Shown here: one piece after another, positions 1 to 5,282 of the stretch
How the letters are laid out: each line of letters starts with the position of its first letter
Numbering within the stretch: the stretch's first letter is position 1
Assembly: GCA_021129695.1 (NCBI GenBank)
Contig: JAJOKU010000160.1
Span: 1 to 5,282 of the forward strand
Origin: a candidate division NPL-UPA2 bacterium
Lineage (GTDB): Bacteria; NPL-UPA2; JAGMAN01
Reading direction: 5' to 3'
Length of the DNA stretch: 5,282 bases
The notes under the pieces: model-generated
Database searches by the model: none
Told to the model about the DNA's origin: nothing
The model's input: the letters and a program-made list of their open reading frames with translations, nothing else
Position numbers and translations under genes: made by a program

Positions 1-2156
1 CGGAGAAGGAGGAGATTCTCAAGGAAGCTCGTCGAGAGGTGGACAAGATTGAGGAGCAGTACCGAAAAGGGATAATCACTGATGGAGAGAGATATAACAA
101 GGTCATCGATACCTGGACTCATGCTACGGATAAGATTTCCGATAGGGCGTTGGAGGGATTGAAGTGGAAAGAGGAAACCGGCCAATTCAATCCTATCTTT
201 ATGATGGCCGATTCCGGGGCCAGGGGAAGTCGGCTCCAGACCCGCCAGTTAGCGGGGATGAGAGGATTGATGGCCAAACCTTCCGGGGAGATCATCGAAT
301 CCCCCATCACGGCTAACTTCCGGGAGGGACTGACAGTGCTAGAATACTTCCTCTCCACTCATGGAGGGAGGAAGGGATTGGCTGATACCGCTCTCAAGAC
401 AGCGGATTCGGGTTATCTCACCAGGCGCCTGGTTGATGTAGCTCAGGATCTGATTGTGACTGAGGAAGACTGTAAGACCCTGAATGGTATTGTGGTAGAA
501 GGAATCTATGAAGGCGGAGAGGAGATCGTTCCCCTCAGGGAGAGGATCTTTGGTCGAGTGGCCTTGGATGACATACTCATTCCTCAGCTTGGAGAGCCAA
601 TAGTCAGAGCAGGGGAGGAGATCTCAGAGGAGGCAGCTGAGATCGTTGACGAGGCTGGGATCGAGAGAGTAAGAATCCGTTCTGTCCTAACCTGCGAGGC
701 TAAACGTGGAGTCTGTGCCCGCTGTTACGGTCGCAATTTGGCCACCGGACGAAAGCTTGAGTTAGGTGAAGCCATAGGGATAATTGCTGCCCAATCCATC
801 GGGGAGCCGGGAACCCAGCTTACCATGAGAACCTTTCACATTGGAGGAACAGCATCTCGGACAGTGGAGCAGTCAAAGATTGTGGCTAAGAATGACGGAA
901 TACTGCACTACCACAACTTACGGACAGTGCGGAACAAAGAGGGACAGATAGTTGTCTTGAATCGGAACGGTGCTCTGGCCATTTGCGATGAGGAGGGAAA
1001 AGAGCTGGAGCGCCACAGCGTCCCATCCGGAGCCATGTTAAGACGGGAGCATTTAGAGAGAGTAGGCAAAGGGGAGCTATTTGTCCAGTGGGATCCTTAC
1101 ACCCGACCGATCCTCACCGAGATGGGAGGCAAAGTAAAATTTGAAGATATTATTGAAGGGCTGACCATGCGGGAAGAGCTGGATCAGGCTACTGGTCTAA
1201 CCACCCGGGTAATCATTGAACATAAAGAAGAACTACATCCCCAAATTGTCATCCAGAATGAGAGAGGTGAGATTTTGGGTTACTACAGCATCCCCAGTCG
1301 AGCCCATATTGTAGCTGACCATGGCCAGATGGTTTCTCCCGGTGACCTATTGGCTAAAACCCCGCGGGAGATTACCGGGACAGTAGATATCACTGGAGGT
1401 CTGCCGCGGATAGTGGAACTATTTGAGGCACGACGTCCGAAGGACCCAGCGGTCATTACCGAGATCGATGGAGTGGTGGAGTTTGCTGGCTCGATCAGGG
1501 GTAAGCGCCGGATAGTGGTAAAAAATGATGAAACGGGCATGATGAAAGAGTACCTTGTCCCGCCCGGGAAGCATTTGAACGTTTATAAGGGAGATAGAGT
1601 GGTAGCTGGGCAGCAGCTGATCGATGGACCAGTGGTTCTTCAAGATATCTTGAGGGTCCGAGGGATGAAGAAGCTTCAGGAATATCTGCTCAATGAGGTT
1701 CAGGAAGTATACCGGTTGCAGGGAGTGAGTATTAATGATAAGCATATTGAAGCCATCATCCGCCAGATGCTTCGTAAGGTGGAGATAGAGGAGGCAGGAG
1801 ATACCAGCTTCTTGGTGGGAGAGCAGGTAGATAAATTCCGCTATCAGGAGGAGAATGAGGAAGTAATAGCTAAGAAAGGGAAGCCAGCTCGGGCTGTCCC
1901 GGTGCTATTGGGGATCACTAAAGCTTCCCTGACCACTGATAGTTTCATATCGGCGGCTTCATTTCAGGAGACAACCAGAATTCTTACTGAGGCGGCTTTC
2001 GGTGGAAAGACGGACGAACTGAGGGGATTAAAAGAAAATGTCATTATGGGACATCTCATCCCCGCCGGAACCGGAATGGGACAACACGGGGGAATAGAGG
2101 TACTGAAGAATGCCGACAATAAATCAGTTAGTCAGGAAGGGAAGAAAGAAAGTTAA
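1..2156 (+). CDS. rpoC: RNA polymerase beta' subunit, 3' part (5' truncated by window edge)
   Basis: This is the C-terminal half of the largest RNA polymerase subunit, which forms much of the active centre. The frame is open from base 3, so the gene enters from the left; the GTG at 39 is an internal Val codon, not a start. Residues below are numbered from base 3 (717 codons). The clamp/F-loop region has ADSGARGS near 70. The bridge helix lies near 121-143 ([18 protein letters not shown]). The second zinc site is C157, C231, C238 and C241, with the same spacing as E. coli C814/C888/C895/C898. The trigger helix is at 271-279 ([10 protein letters not shown]). About 180 inserted residues (SI3-type sandwich-barrel hybrid domains) follow before DITGGLPR near 462, and the C-terminal LIPAGTG is near 685. 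By alignment from memory, residue n corresponds to E. coli n+657 in the zinc/trigger region. A 26-residue tail follows LIPAGTG, and its last 15 residues overlap rpsL. No frameshift or missing catalytic motif is visible. Confidence 0.98.
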   Translation, partial: EKEEILKEARREVDKIEEQYRKGIITDGERYNKVIDTWTHATDKISDRALEGLKWKEETGQFNPIFMMADSGARGSRLQTRQLAGMRGLMAKPSGEIIESPITANFREGLTVLEYFLSTHGGRKGLADTALKTADSGYLTRRLVDVAQDLIVTEEDCKTLNGIVVEGIYEGGEEIVPLRERIFGRVALDDILIPQLGEPIVRAGEEISEEAAEIVDEAGIERVRIRSVLTCEAKRGVCARCYGRNLATGRKLELGEAIGIIAAQSIGEPGTQLTMRTFHIGGTASRTVEQSKIVAKNDGILHYHNLRTVRNKEGQIVVLNRNGALAICDEEGKELERHSVPSGAMLRREHLERVGKGELFVQWDPYTRPILTEMGGKVKFEDIIEGLTMREELDQATGLTTRVIIEHKEELHPQIVIQNERGEILGYYSIPSRAHIVADHGQMVSPGDLLAKTPREITGTVDITGGLPRIVELFEARRPKDPAVITEIDGVVEFAGSIRGKRRIVVKNDETGMMKEYLVPPGKHLNVYKGDRVVAGQQLIDGPVVLQDILRVRGMKKLQEYLLNEVQEVYRLQGVSINDKHIEAIIRQMLRKVEIEEAGDTSFLVGEQVDKFRYQEENEEVIAKKGKPARAVPVLLGITKASLTTDSFISAASFQETTRILTEAAFGGKTDELRGLKENVIMGHLIPAGTGMGQHGGIEVLKNADNKSVSQEGKKES
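2097..2101 (+). promoter_or_regulatory. Shine-Dalgarno of rpsL, inside rpoC
   Basis: GAGGT lies 8 nt upstream of the rpsL ATG at 2110 and is embedded in the rpoC coding sequence. Its position supports the 2110 start. It also means ribosomes finishing rpoC pass over the rpsL initiation site, so translational coupling is likely (inference). Confidence 0.7.
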
Positions 2157-2481
2157 GAAGAGAAGTAAGACTCGAGCTCTGGGAGGGTGTCCACAACGGC
2201 GGGGAGTTTGCCTCTTAGTAAGGACATTAAACCCCAAGAAGCCTAATTCGGCCCTGCGCAAGGTGGCCAGGGTGAGGCTGACCAATGGGATGGTGGTCAC
2301 TGCTTATATTCCGGGAGTGGGACATAATCTCCAGGAACACTCCATTGTCCTCGTCGAGGGAGGAAGGGTAAGAGACCTGCCCGGCGTTAGGTACCATGTT
2401 GTCAGGGGAACCCTGGATACAGCGGGAGTTGAAGGCCGCCAGCGCAGCCGCTCTCGTTATGGAGCCAAAAGGCCAAAGTAG
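2110..2481 (+). CDS. rpsL: 30S ribosomal protein S12
   Basis: S12 sits at the 30S decoding centre, where it contacts 16S helices 27 and 44 and monitors codon-anticodon pairing. The 123-residue product has the usual bacterial length. It opens with [10 protein letters not shown] and carries CPQRRGVC (27-34), the [11 protein letters not shown] loop (42-52) with the streptomycin-region K43, GHNLQEHS (71-78) and DLPGVRYH (89-96). It ends [12 protein letters not shown]89, the residue methylthiolated by RimO in several bacteria, is present. Two positions look unusual: residue 88 is Arg (codon AGA at 2371) where Lys is nearly universal, and residue 83 is Glu where Arg is common. The start is fixed by the family N-terminus and by GAGGT 8 nt upstream. 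The gene begins 47 nt before the rpoC stop, in another frame. Its TAG stop shares its last base with the rpsG Shine-Dalgarno region. Confidence 0.99.
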   Translation: MPTINQLVRKGRKKVKKRSKTRALGGCPQRRGVCLLVRTLNPKKPNSALRKVARVRLTNGMVVTAYIPGVGHNLQEHSIVLVEGGRVRDLPGVRYHVVRGTLDTAGVEGRQRSRSRYGAKRPK

Positions 2482-2486
2482 AGGAG
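2482..2486 (+). promoter_or_regulatory. Shine-Dalgarno of rpsG
   Basis: AGGAG begins directly after the rpsL stop codon and ends 7 nt before the rpsG ATG at 2494. The whole rpsL-rpsG spacer is only 12 nt, so this site fills nearly half of it. The spacer has no space for the long structured region that S7 binds for autoregulation in E. coli. Confidence 0.75.
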
Positions 2487-2493
2487 AAAGAGT

Positions 2494-2964
2494 ATGCCTC
2501 GAAGGAAAAGAGCAAGTCGGCGAAAAGTAGTGCCTGACCCGAAATATAAGAGCACCTCAGTGGCTAAGTTTATCAATGGGCTGATGCGAAGGGGGAAGAA
2601 GAGCGTGGCCGAACGTATCTTCTATGGGTCTATGGATATTATCGAAAAAAAGATGAAGCAGCCTCCACTGGAAGTCTTCACTAAGGCCATAGATAATGTT
2701 ATGCCAGTTTTAGAAGTAAAATCCAGGCGAGTGGGAGGAGCCACTTATCAGGTGCCCGTGAATGTCAGGTCGGAGCGCCGTAGTGCCCTGGCCATCCGCT
2801 GGATTATTCAGTATGCCAAGCAGCGCAAAGGGCTTCCCATGGAGGAGAGATTGGCTCGGGAACTGATGGATGCTTCTCGAAGAGAAGGAGCTTCTATTAA
2901 GAAAAAGGAGGATACCCACCGCATGGCCGAAGCCAATAAAGCCTTTGCTCATTATCGGTGGTGA
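2494..2964 (+). CDS. rpsG: 30S ribosomal protein S7
   Basis: S7 is a primary 16S rRNA-binding protein that nucleates assembly of the 3' major domain (the 30S head) and lines the mRNA exit/E-site region. The product is 156 residues, the common bacterial length. It has the basic start [18 protein letters not shown], then [18 protein letters not shown] (25-42). The central stretch [18 protein letters not shown] (75-92) covers the conserved beta-hairpin region, and [10 protein letters not shown] follows. The C-terminal helix contains [15 protein letters not shown]. The start is fixed by the family N-terminus and by AGGAG 7 nt upstream. It lies 12 nt after rpsL, and its TGA stop lies within the fusA ribosome-binding region. 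No truncation or unusual substitution stood out. A TGG codon directly before TGA gives the terminal Trp, and TGA must be read as stop here. Confidence 0.99.
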   Translation: MPRRKRASRRKVVPDPKYKSTSVAKFINGLMRRGKKSVAERIFYGSMDIIEKKMKQPPLEVFTKAIDNVMPVLEVKSRRVGGATYQVPVNVRSERRSALAIRWIIQYAKQRKGLPMEERLARELMDASRREGASIKKKEDTHRMAEANKAFAHYRW

Positions 2965-2965
2965 T
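2957..2965 (+). promoter_or_regulatory. Shine-Dalgarno of fusA spanning the rpsG stop
   Basis: GGTGGTGAT differs from the ideal anti-SD complement GGAGGTGAT at one base and contains the rpsG TGA stop (2962-2964). The GGTGG core ends 10 nt before the GTG at 2972. This site decides the fusA start in favour of GTG 2972 over an in-frame ATG at 2870. It also suggests coupling of rpsG termination to fusA initiation. Confidence 0.65.
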
Positions 2966-2971
2966 TTTGCG

Positions 2972-5068
2972 GTGGCACGAGAGTACCCTATATCTGAGGT
3001 TAGAAACATTGGCATCATGGCCCATATCGATGCCGGAAAGACAACCACTACGGAGAGGATACTGTACTGCACCGGACGGGTGCATCGGATGGGCGAGGTG
3101 GACGAGGGAACGGCTACCATGGACTGGATGGACCAGGAGAAGGAGAGAGGCGTGACCATTACTGCGGCGGCCACTACCTGTTTCTGGAAGGGTCACCGCA
3201 TCAATATCATAGATACTCCTGGACATGTGGATTTCATGGCTGAGGTGGAGCGCTCTTTAAGGGTGCTTGATGGTGCCATTGCCATCTTCTGTGGGGTGGG
3301 AGGGGTGGAGTCTCAGTCGGAGACGGTCTGGCATCAGGCAGATAGATATCGTATTCCCCGCTTAGTCTTTATCAATAAGATGGACAGAATGGAATCCGAT
3401 TTCTTTGGGGTAGTCCGCGAGATGCGAGAGAGATTGGGAGCGGAGGCTGTTCCTCTTCAAGTTCCCATGGGAGGGGAAGGTAATTTTAAAGGGGTGGTTG
3501 ATCTTATTGAGATGGGGGAGATCCTCTATCCTGAAGAAGACTTCAGCCTCAACTACCAGCTACAGGAGATTGAGGCAGAACTGCTTCCCCAGGCAGAGGA
3601 ATATCGGGCAAGATTATTGGAAAAGTTGTCCGAATACGATGAAGGGATAATGAGTAAGTATGTGGAAGGGGAAGAGCTAAGTTCTGAGGAGATTAAAAGC
3701 ACAGTTCGCCGAGCTACCTTAACTGGTTCATTCATTCCTGTTCTCTGTGGAGCGGCACTTCGCAATAAAGGAATTCAACCGCTTTTAGATGCTATTATCA
3801 ATTATCTCCCCTCACCGGTCGATGTGCCCGCTATTCGAGGGATTACACGTAAGAGTGCTGCAAGCGACTGCCTGACTGAAGAGGAGGAAGAAAGGCGGGC
3901 TGATGATGAGGAACTCTTCTCGGCCCTGGCTTTCAAAATTGCCACCGATGCTTATGTAGGCCGGCTGACCTATCTGCGGGTCTATTCCGGGAAACTGCGC
4001 TCGGGAGATTATGTTTATAACCCAAGATTGCGGCGGAAGGAGAGGGTAGCTAAGATCTTACAGATGCATGCCAATAAAAGGGAAGAGATAAGCGAGATCT
4101 ATGCCGGGGATATTGGCGCCGTGGTTGGGCTGCGGGAAACCACCACCGGGGATACCTTGTGTGAAGAGGCTCGACCGATAATCTTAGAATCTATCCATTT
4201 CCCCAAACCAGTCGTCTGGGTAGCTATCGAACCAAAGACGAAGGCTGAGGAGAAGAAGTTGACTATCTCTTTACAAAAGCTGGCTGAGGAGGATCCCACC
4301 TTCAAAGTAAAAGTAGACGAGGAGACTGGACAGAGAATAATCTCTGGCATGGGAGAGTTTCATTTAGAAATCTTGGTGTCAAGACTCCTTAAGGAATTCA
4401 AGGTGGTAGCTGAGGTTGGTAAACCTCAGGTGGCCTATAAAGAGACGATTCTCAGTGCAGCTCGAGCGGAAGGTAAGTTCATTCGCCAGACGGGAGGCAG
4501 GGGTCAGTACGGGCATGTCTGGTTGGAGCTGGAATCCTTACCATCAGGTGGTGGATTTGAGTTCGTGAATAAAATTAAGGGAGGAGATATCCCCAGAGAG
4601 TTCATCCCATCTATAAAAAAGGGGGTTGAGGATGCTCTGGAGAGCGGCCCATTGGCGGGATACCCGGTGGTGGATATTAAAGTCAGTGTAGTCGATGGTT
4701 CATATCACGAAGTCGATTCCTCGGAAATGGCCTTCAGGACGGCTGCCTCCATGGCCTTTCGAGAGGGAGTGAGGAAGGGAAGCCCGGTGCTTTTAGAGCC
4801 AATTATGGATGTGGAGGTGGTCATTCCAGAAGAATATATGGGAGAGGTGGTTGGTGACCTCAATGCCCGACGAGGCAGAATAGAGAAGATGAGCTCTCGG
4901 GGCGCAAAGCGTGTCCTTAGGGGAAATGTTCCCTTAGCTGAGATGTTTGGCTATGCTACGGCCTTAAGGTCTCTTAGTCAAGGGAGAGGCAACTTCACTA
5001 TGGAATTTCATCAGTACCGGGAGGTACCGGAAGAGATTAGAGATAGAGTTTTGGAGAAACAGTGGTGA
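2972..5068 (+). CDS. fusA: translation elongation factor G (GTPase)
   Basis: EF-G uses GTP to move tRNAs and mRNA through the ribosome and, with RRF, splits post-termination ribosomes. It is cytosolic. I start it at GTG 2972 (698 aa) because the product then opens (M)[23 protein letters not shown], the standard EF-G start. The ATG at 2870 would add 34 residues that overlap rpsG in another frame. Domain order: G domain with P-loop AHIDAGKT (17-24), switch I RGVTIT (59-64), DTPGH (81-85), NKMD (135-138) and G5 GAA (260-262); beta-barrel domain II from about 315; domain III from about 410 ([17 protein letters not shown] 459-466); domain IV with GGRGQYGH (508-515) and [10 protein letters not shown] (576-585), in which H579 matches the translocation-tip His; domain V from about 605. 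All GTPase motifs are intact. The canonical G-domain and domain IV argue for the housekeeping form rather than EF-G2 or TetM-type paralogues. F463 replaces the usual Leu of GELHL. Confidence 0.98.
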   Translation: MAREYPISEVRNIGIMAHIDAGKTTTTERILYCTGRVHRMGEVDEGTATMDWMDQEKERGVTITAAATTCFWKGHRINIIDTPGHVDFMAEVERSLRVLDGAIAIFCGVGGVESQSETVWHQADRYRIPRLVFINKMDRMESDFFGVVREMRERLGAEAVPLQVPMGGEGNFKGVVDLIEMGEILYPEEDFSLNYQLQEIEAELLPQAEEYRARLLEKLSEYDEGIMSKYVEGEELSSEEIKSTVRRATLTGSFIPVLCGAALRNKGIQPLLDAIINYLPSPVDVPAIRGITRKSAASDCLTEEEEERRADDEELFSALAFKIATDAYVGRLTYLRVYSGKLRSGDYVYNPRLRRKERVAKILQMHANKREEISEIYAGDIGAVVGLRETTTGDTLCEEARPIILESIHFPKPVVWVAIEPKTKAEEKKLTISLQKLAEEDPTFKVKVDEETGQRIISGMGEFHLEILVSRLLKEFKVVAEVGKPQVAYKETILSAARAEGKFIRQTGGRGQYGHVWLELESLPSGGGFEFVNKIKGGDIPREFIPSIKKGVEDALESGPLAGYPVVDIKVSVVDGSYHEVDSSEMAFRTAASMAFREGVRKGSPVLLEPIMDVEVVIPEEYMGEVVGDLNARRGRIEKMSSRGAKRVLRGNVPLAEMFGYATALRSLSQGRGNFTMEFHQYREVPEEIRDRVLEKQW

Positions 5069-5081
5069 ATAAGTTATGAAA

Positions 5082-5101
5082 CCACAGGTGAACACAGATG
5101 G
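5082..5101. repeat. two imperfect tandem decamers (CACAG-TG type)
   Basis: CCACAGGTGA (5082-5091) is followed directly by ACACAGATGG (5092-5101). They share CACAG at positions 2-6 and TG at positions 8-9. From memory, longer arrays of CACAGATGAACACAGATGG-like units are common in intergenic regions of many uncultured bacterial genomes. This would be a short, degenerate copy. Confidence 0.55.
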
Positions 5102-5117
5102 ATACTATTATTTGCTT

Positions 5118-5142
5118 AAATCAAATATGAAAAATCAAATAT
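5118..5142. repeat. AT-rich direct repeat, AAATCAAATAT x2
   Basis: The 11-mer AAATCAAATAT occurs at 5118-5128 and exactly again at 5132-5142, a 14-nt offset. Related shorter copies follow (ATCAAAAAT at 5141-5149, TTCAAAAATT at 5161-5170). The block therefore looks built from variants of one ATCAAA-type unit. Confidence 0.6.
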
Positions 5143-5155
5143 CAAAAATACAAAG

Positions 5156-5204
5156 TAAAATTCAAAAATTATTTTCTTCATATCATTTTAATTTTTGATT
5201 TTTA
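5156..5204. repeat. AT-rich inverted repeat
   Basis: TCAAAAATTA (5162-5171) pairs perfectly with TAATTTTTGA (5189-5198) around a 17-nt loop. Beyond one T/T mismatch, five more pairs (5156-5160 with 5200-5204) give 15 of 16 matched positions. The right arm can alternatively pair with AAAAATCAAA at 5130-5139 (10 bp with 5194-5203), so two left arms compete for one right arm. The stem is almost pure A/T, so it is a weak RNA hairpin and not a typical terminator. Confidence 0.55.
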
Positions 5205-5222
5205 AAAGCATAGGAAAGCATA
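5205..5222. repeat. short direct repeat AAAGCATA x2
   Basis: The 8-mer AAAGCATA occurs at 5205-5212 and 5215-5222, separated by GG (10-nt period). It abuts the right arm of the inverted repeat. It is short enough that chance in AT-rich sequence cannot be excluded. Confidence 0.4.
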
Positions 5223-5249
5223 AAATACTTAAGGCGATTTAATAACTAG

Positions 5250-5267
5250 CCACGCAGAGGCGGAGGG
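5250..5267. repeat. CCACGCAGAGGCGGAGGG unit, G-rich flank of the AT-rich block
   Basis: CCACGCAGAGGCGGAGGG contains the tandem hexamers GCAGAG (5254-5259) and GCGGAG (5260-5265), which differ at one base. It resembles CACGCAGAGGCGCAGAG-type units that I recall as dispersed intergenic repeats in many environmental bacterial genomes. They often occur beside the CACAGATG type seen at the other end of this spacer. Membership in that family is from memory, not from a search. Confidence 0.45.
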
Positions 5268-5282
5268 ATGAAAATGTGGAAG

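Larger units (their letters stand above)
5069..5282. other. AT-rich, repeat-filled intergenic tail after fusA
   Basis: No recognisable protein, tRNA or rRNA lies in these 214 nt. The stretch begins and ends with GC-richer short tandem units (5082-5101 and 5250-5267). Between them lies strongly AT-rich sequence with direct repeats and an inverted repeat. No GC-rich hairpin followed by a T run is present, so I cannot place an intrinsic terminator for the rpoC-fusA transcript. The best GC-containing stem is only 5 bp (GTGGT 5062-5066 with ACCAC 5081-5085), without a T tract. The base composition contrasts sharply with the genes, which suggests an inserted or repeat-derived spacer (inference). 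Confidence 0.7.

Noticed and set aside
39..41. GTG at 39 as the start of a 705-residue protein.
   Set aside because: The frame is open upstream to the window edge, and the residues before it continue the conserved RpoC sequence. It is an internal Val.
2870..2971. A 34-residue N-terminal extension of EF-G from ATG 2870.
   Set aside because: The extension overlaps the rpsG C-terminal coding in another frame and has no EF-G homology. The family start MARE(Y/F)P fits GTG 2972, which has a good Shine-Dalgarno.
2958..3155. A 65-codon plus-strand frame inside the start of fusA.
   Set aside because: It is out of frame over the EF-G P-loop and switch regions. Its product is Arg/Trp-rich with no family resemblance.
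2710..3174. A 154-codon minus-strand open frame, plus smaller ones at 119-358, 1283-1540, 1419-1745, 2897-3226, 3553-3765 and 4099-4350.
   Set aside because: All lie opposite strongly conserved rpoC, rpsG or fusA coding. Their products are rich in Ser/Pro/Leu with no recognisable domain, as expected for antisense shadows.
5082..5142. A CRISPR-like array in the tail.
   Set aside because: Units are 10-14 nt, imperfect and contiguous, with no uniform spacers of 25-40 nt and no cas gene in view.
5156..5204. The AT-rich inverted repeat as an intrinsic terminator of the operon.
   Set aside because: The stem is almost pure A/T with a 17-nt loop and no GC-rich base, so it would be a poor terminator. 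I record it as a repeat only.
5195..5226. A sigma70-like promoter, TTGATT (5195-5200) and TAAAAT (5221-5226).
   Set aside because: The spacer is 20 nt instead of about 17, and such hexamers are expected by chance in AT-rich repeats.

Overview
The window carries a compact piece of the bacterial transcription/translation superoperon, all on the + strand: the 3' half of rpoC (RNA polymerase beta'), then rpsL (S12), rpsG (S7) and fusA (EF-G). After fusA comes an AT-rich, repeat-filled intergenic tail that runs to the window edge. I found no phage, CRISPR, defence, RNA-gene or transposase signal. I also found no new protein system; the coding part is core housekeeping.

Layout. Bases 1-2156 are rpoC, open from the left edge, with about 717 codons present and roughly the first 650 residues outside the window. 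rpsL (2110-2481) starts inside the end of rpoC, overlapping it by 47 nt in another frame. rpsG (2494-2964) follows after 12 nt, and fusA (GTG start at 2972, ends 5068) after 7 nt. Each of the three downstream genes has a Shine-Dalgarno sequence placed in or against the end of the previous gene. There is therefore no room for an internal promoter or terminator of ordinary size, and one transcript entering from rpoBC probably carries all four genes. Bases 5069-5282 (214 nt) hold GC-rich short tandem units at each end, with AT-rich direct and inverted repeats between them. Neither tuf nor rpsJ, the usual followers of fusA, begins here.

How the genes work together. Beta' supplies the bridge helix, trigger loop and second zinc site of RNA polymerase. 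S12 (decoding centre) and S7 (3' major domain and exit-site region of 16S rRNA) are 30S proteins, and EF-G drives translocation on the ribosome they help build.

Organism. It is a bacterium using TGA as a stop (rpsG and fusA both end TGG TGA). In RpoC the trigger loop reads HIGG followed by about 180 inserted residues before DITGGLPR. This is the SI3-type arrangement of Gram-negative-type lineages, not the uninterrupted form of Firmicutes, Actinobacteria and Thermus. Base composition looks intermediate in the genes. Synonymous codon choice is mixed even in rpsL, which hints at slow growth. The tail resembles the CACAGATG/CGCAGAGG-type and AT-rich intergenic repeats that I recall from many uncultured candidate-phylum genomes. 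I would guess such a lineage but cannot place it further from sequence alone.
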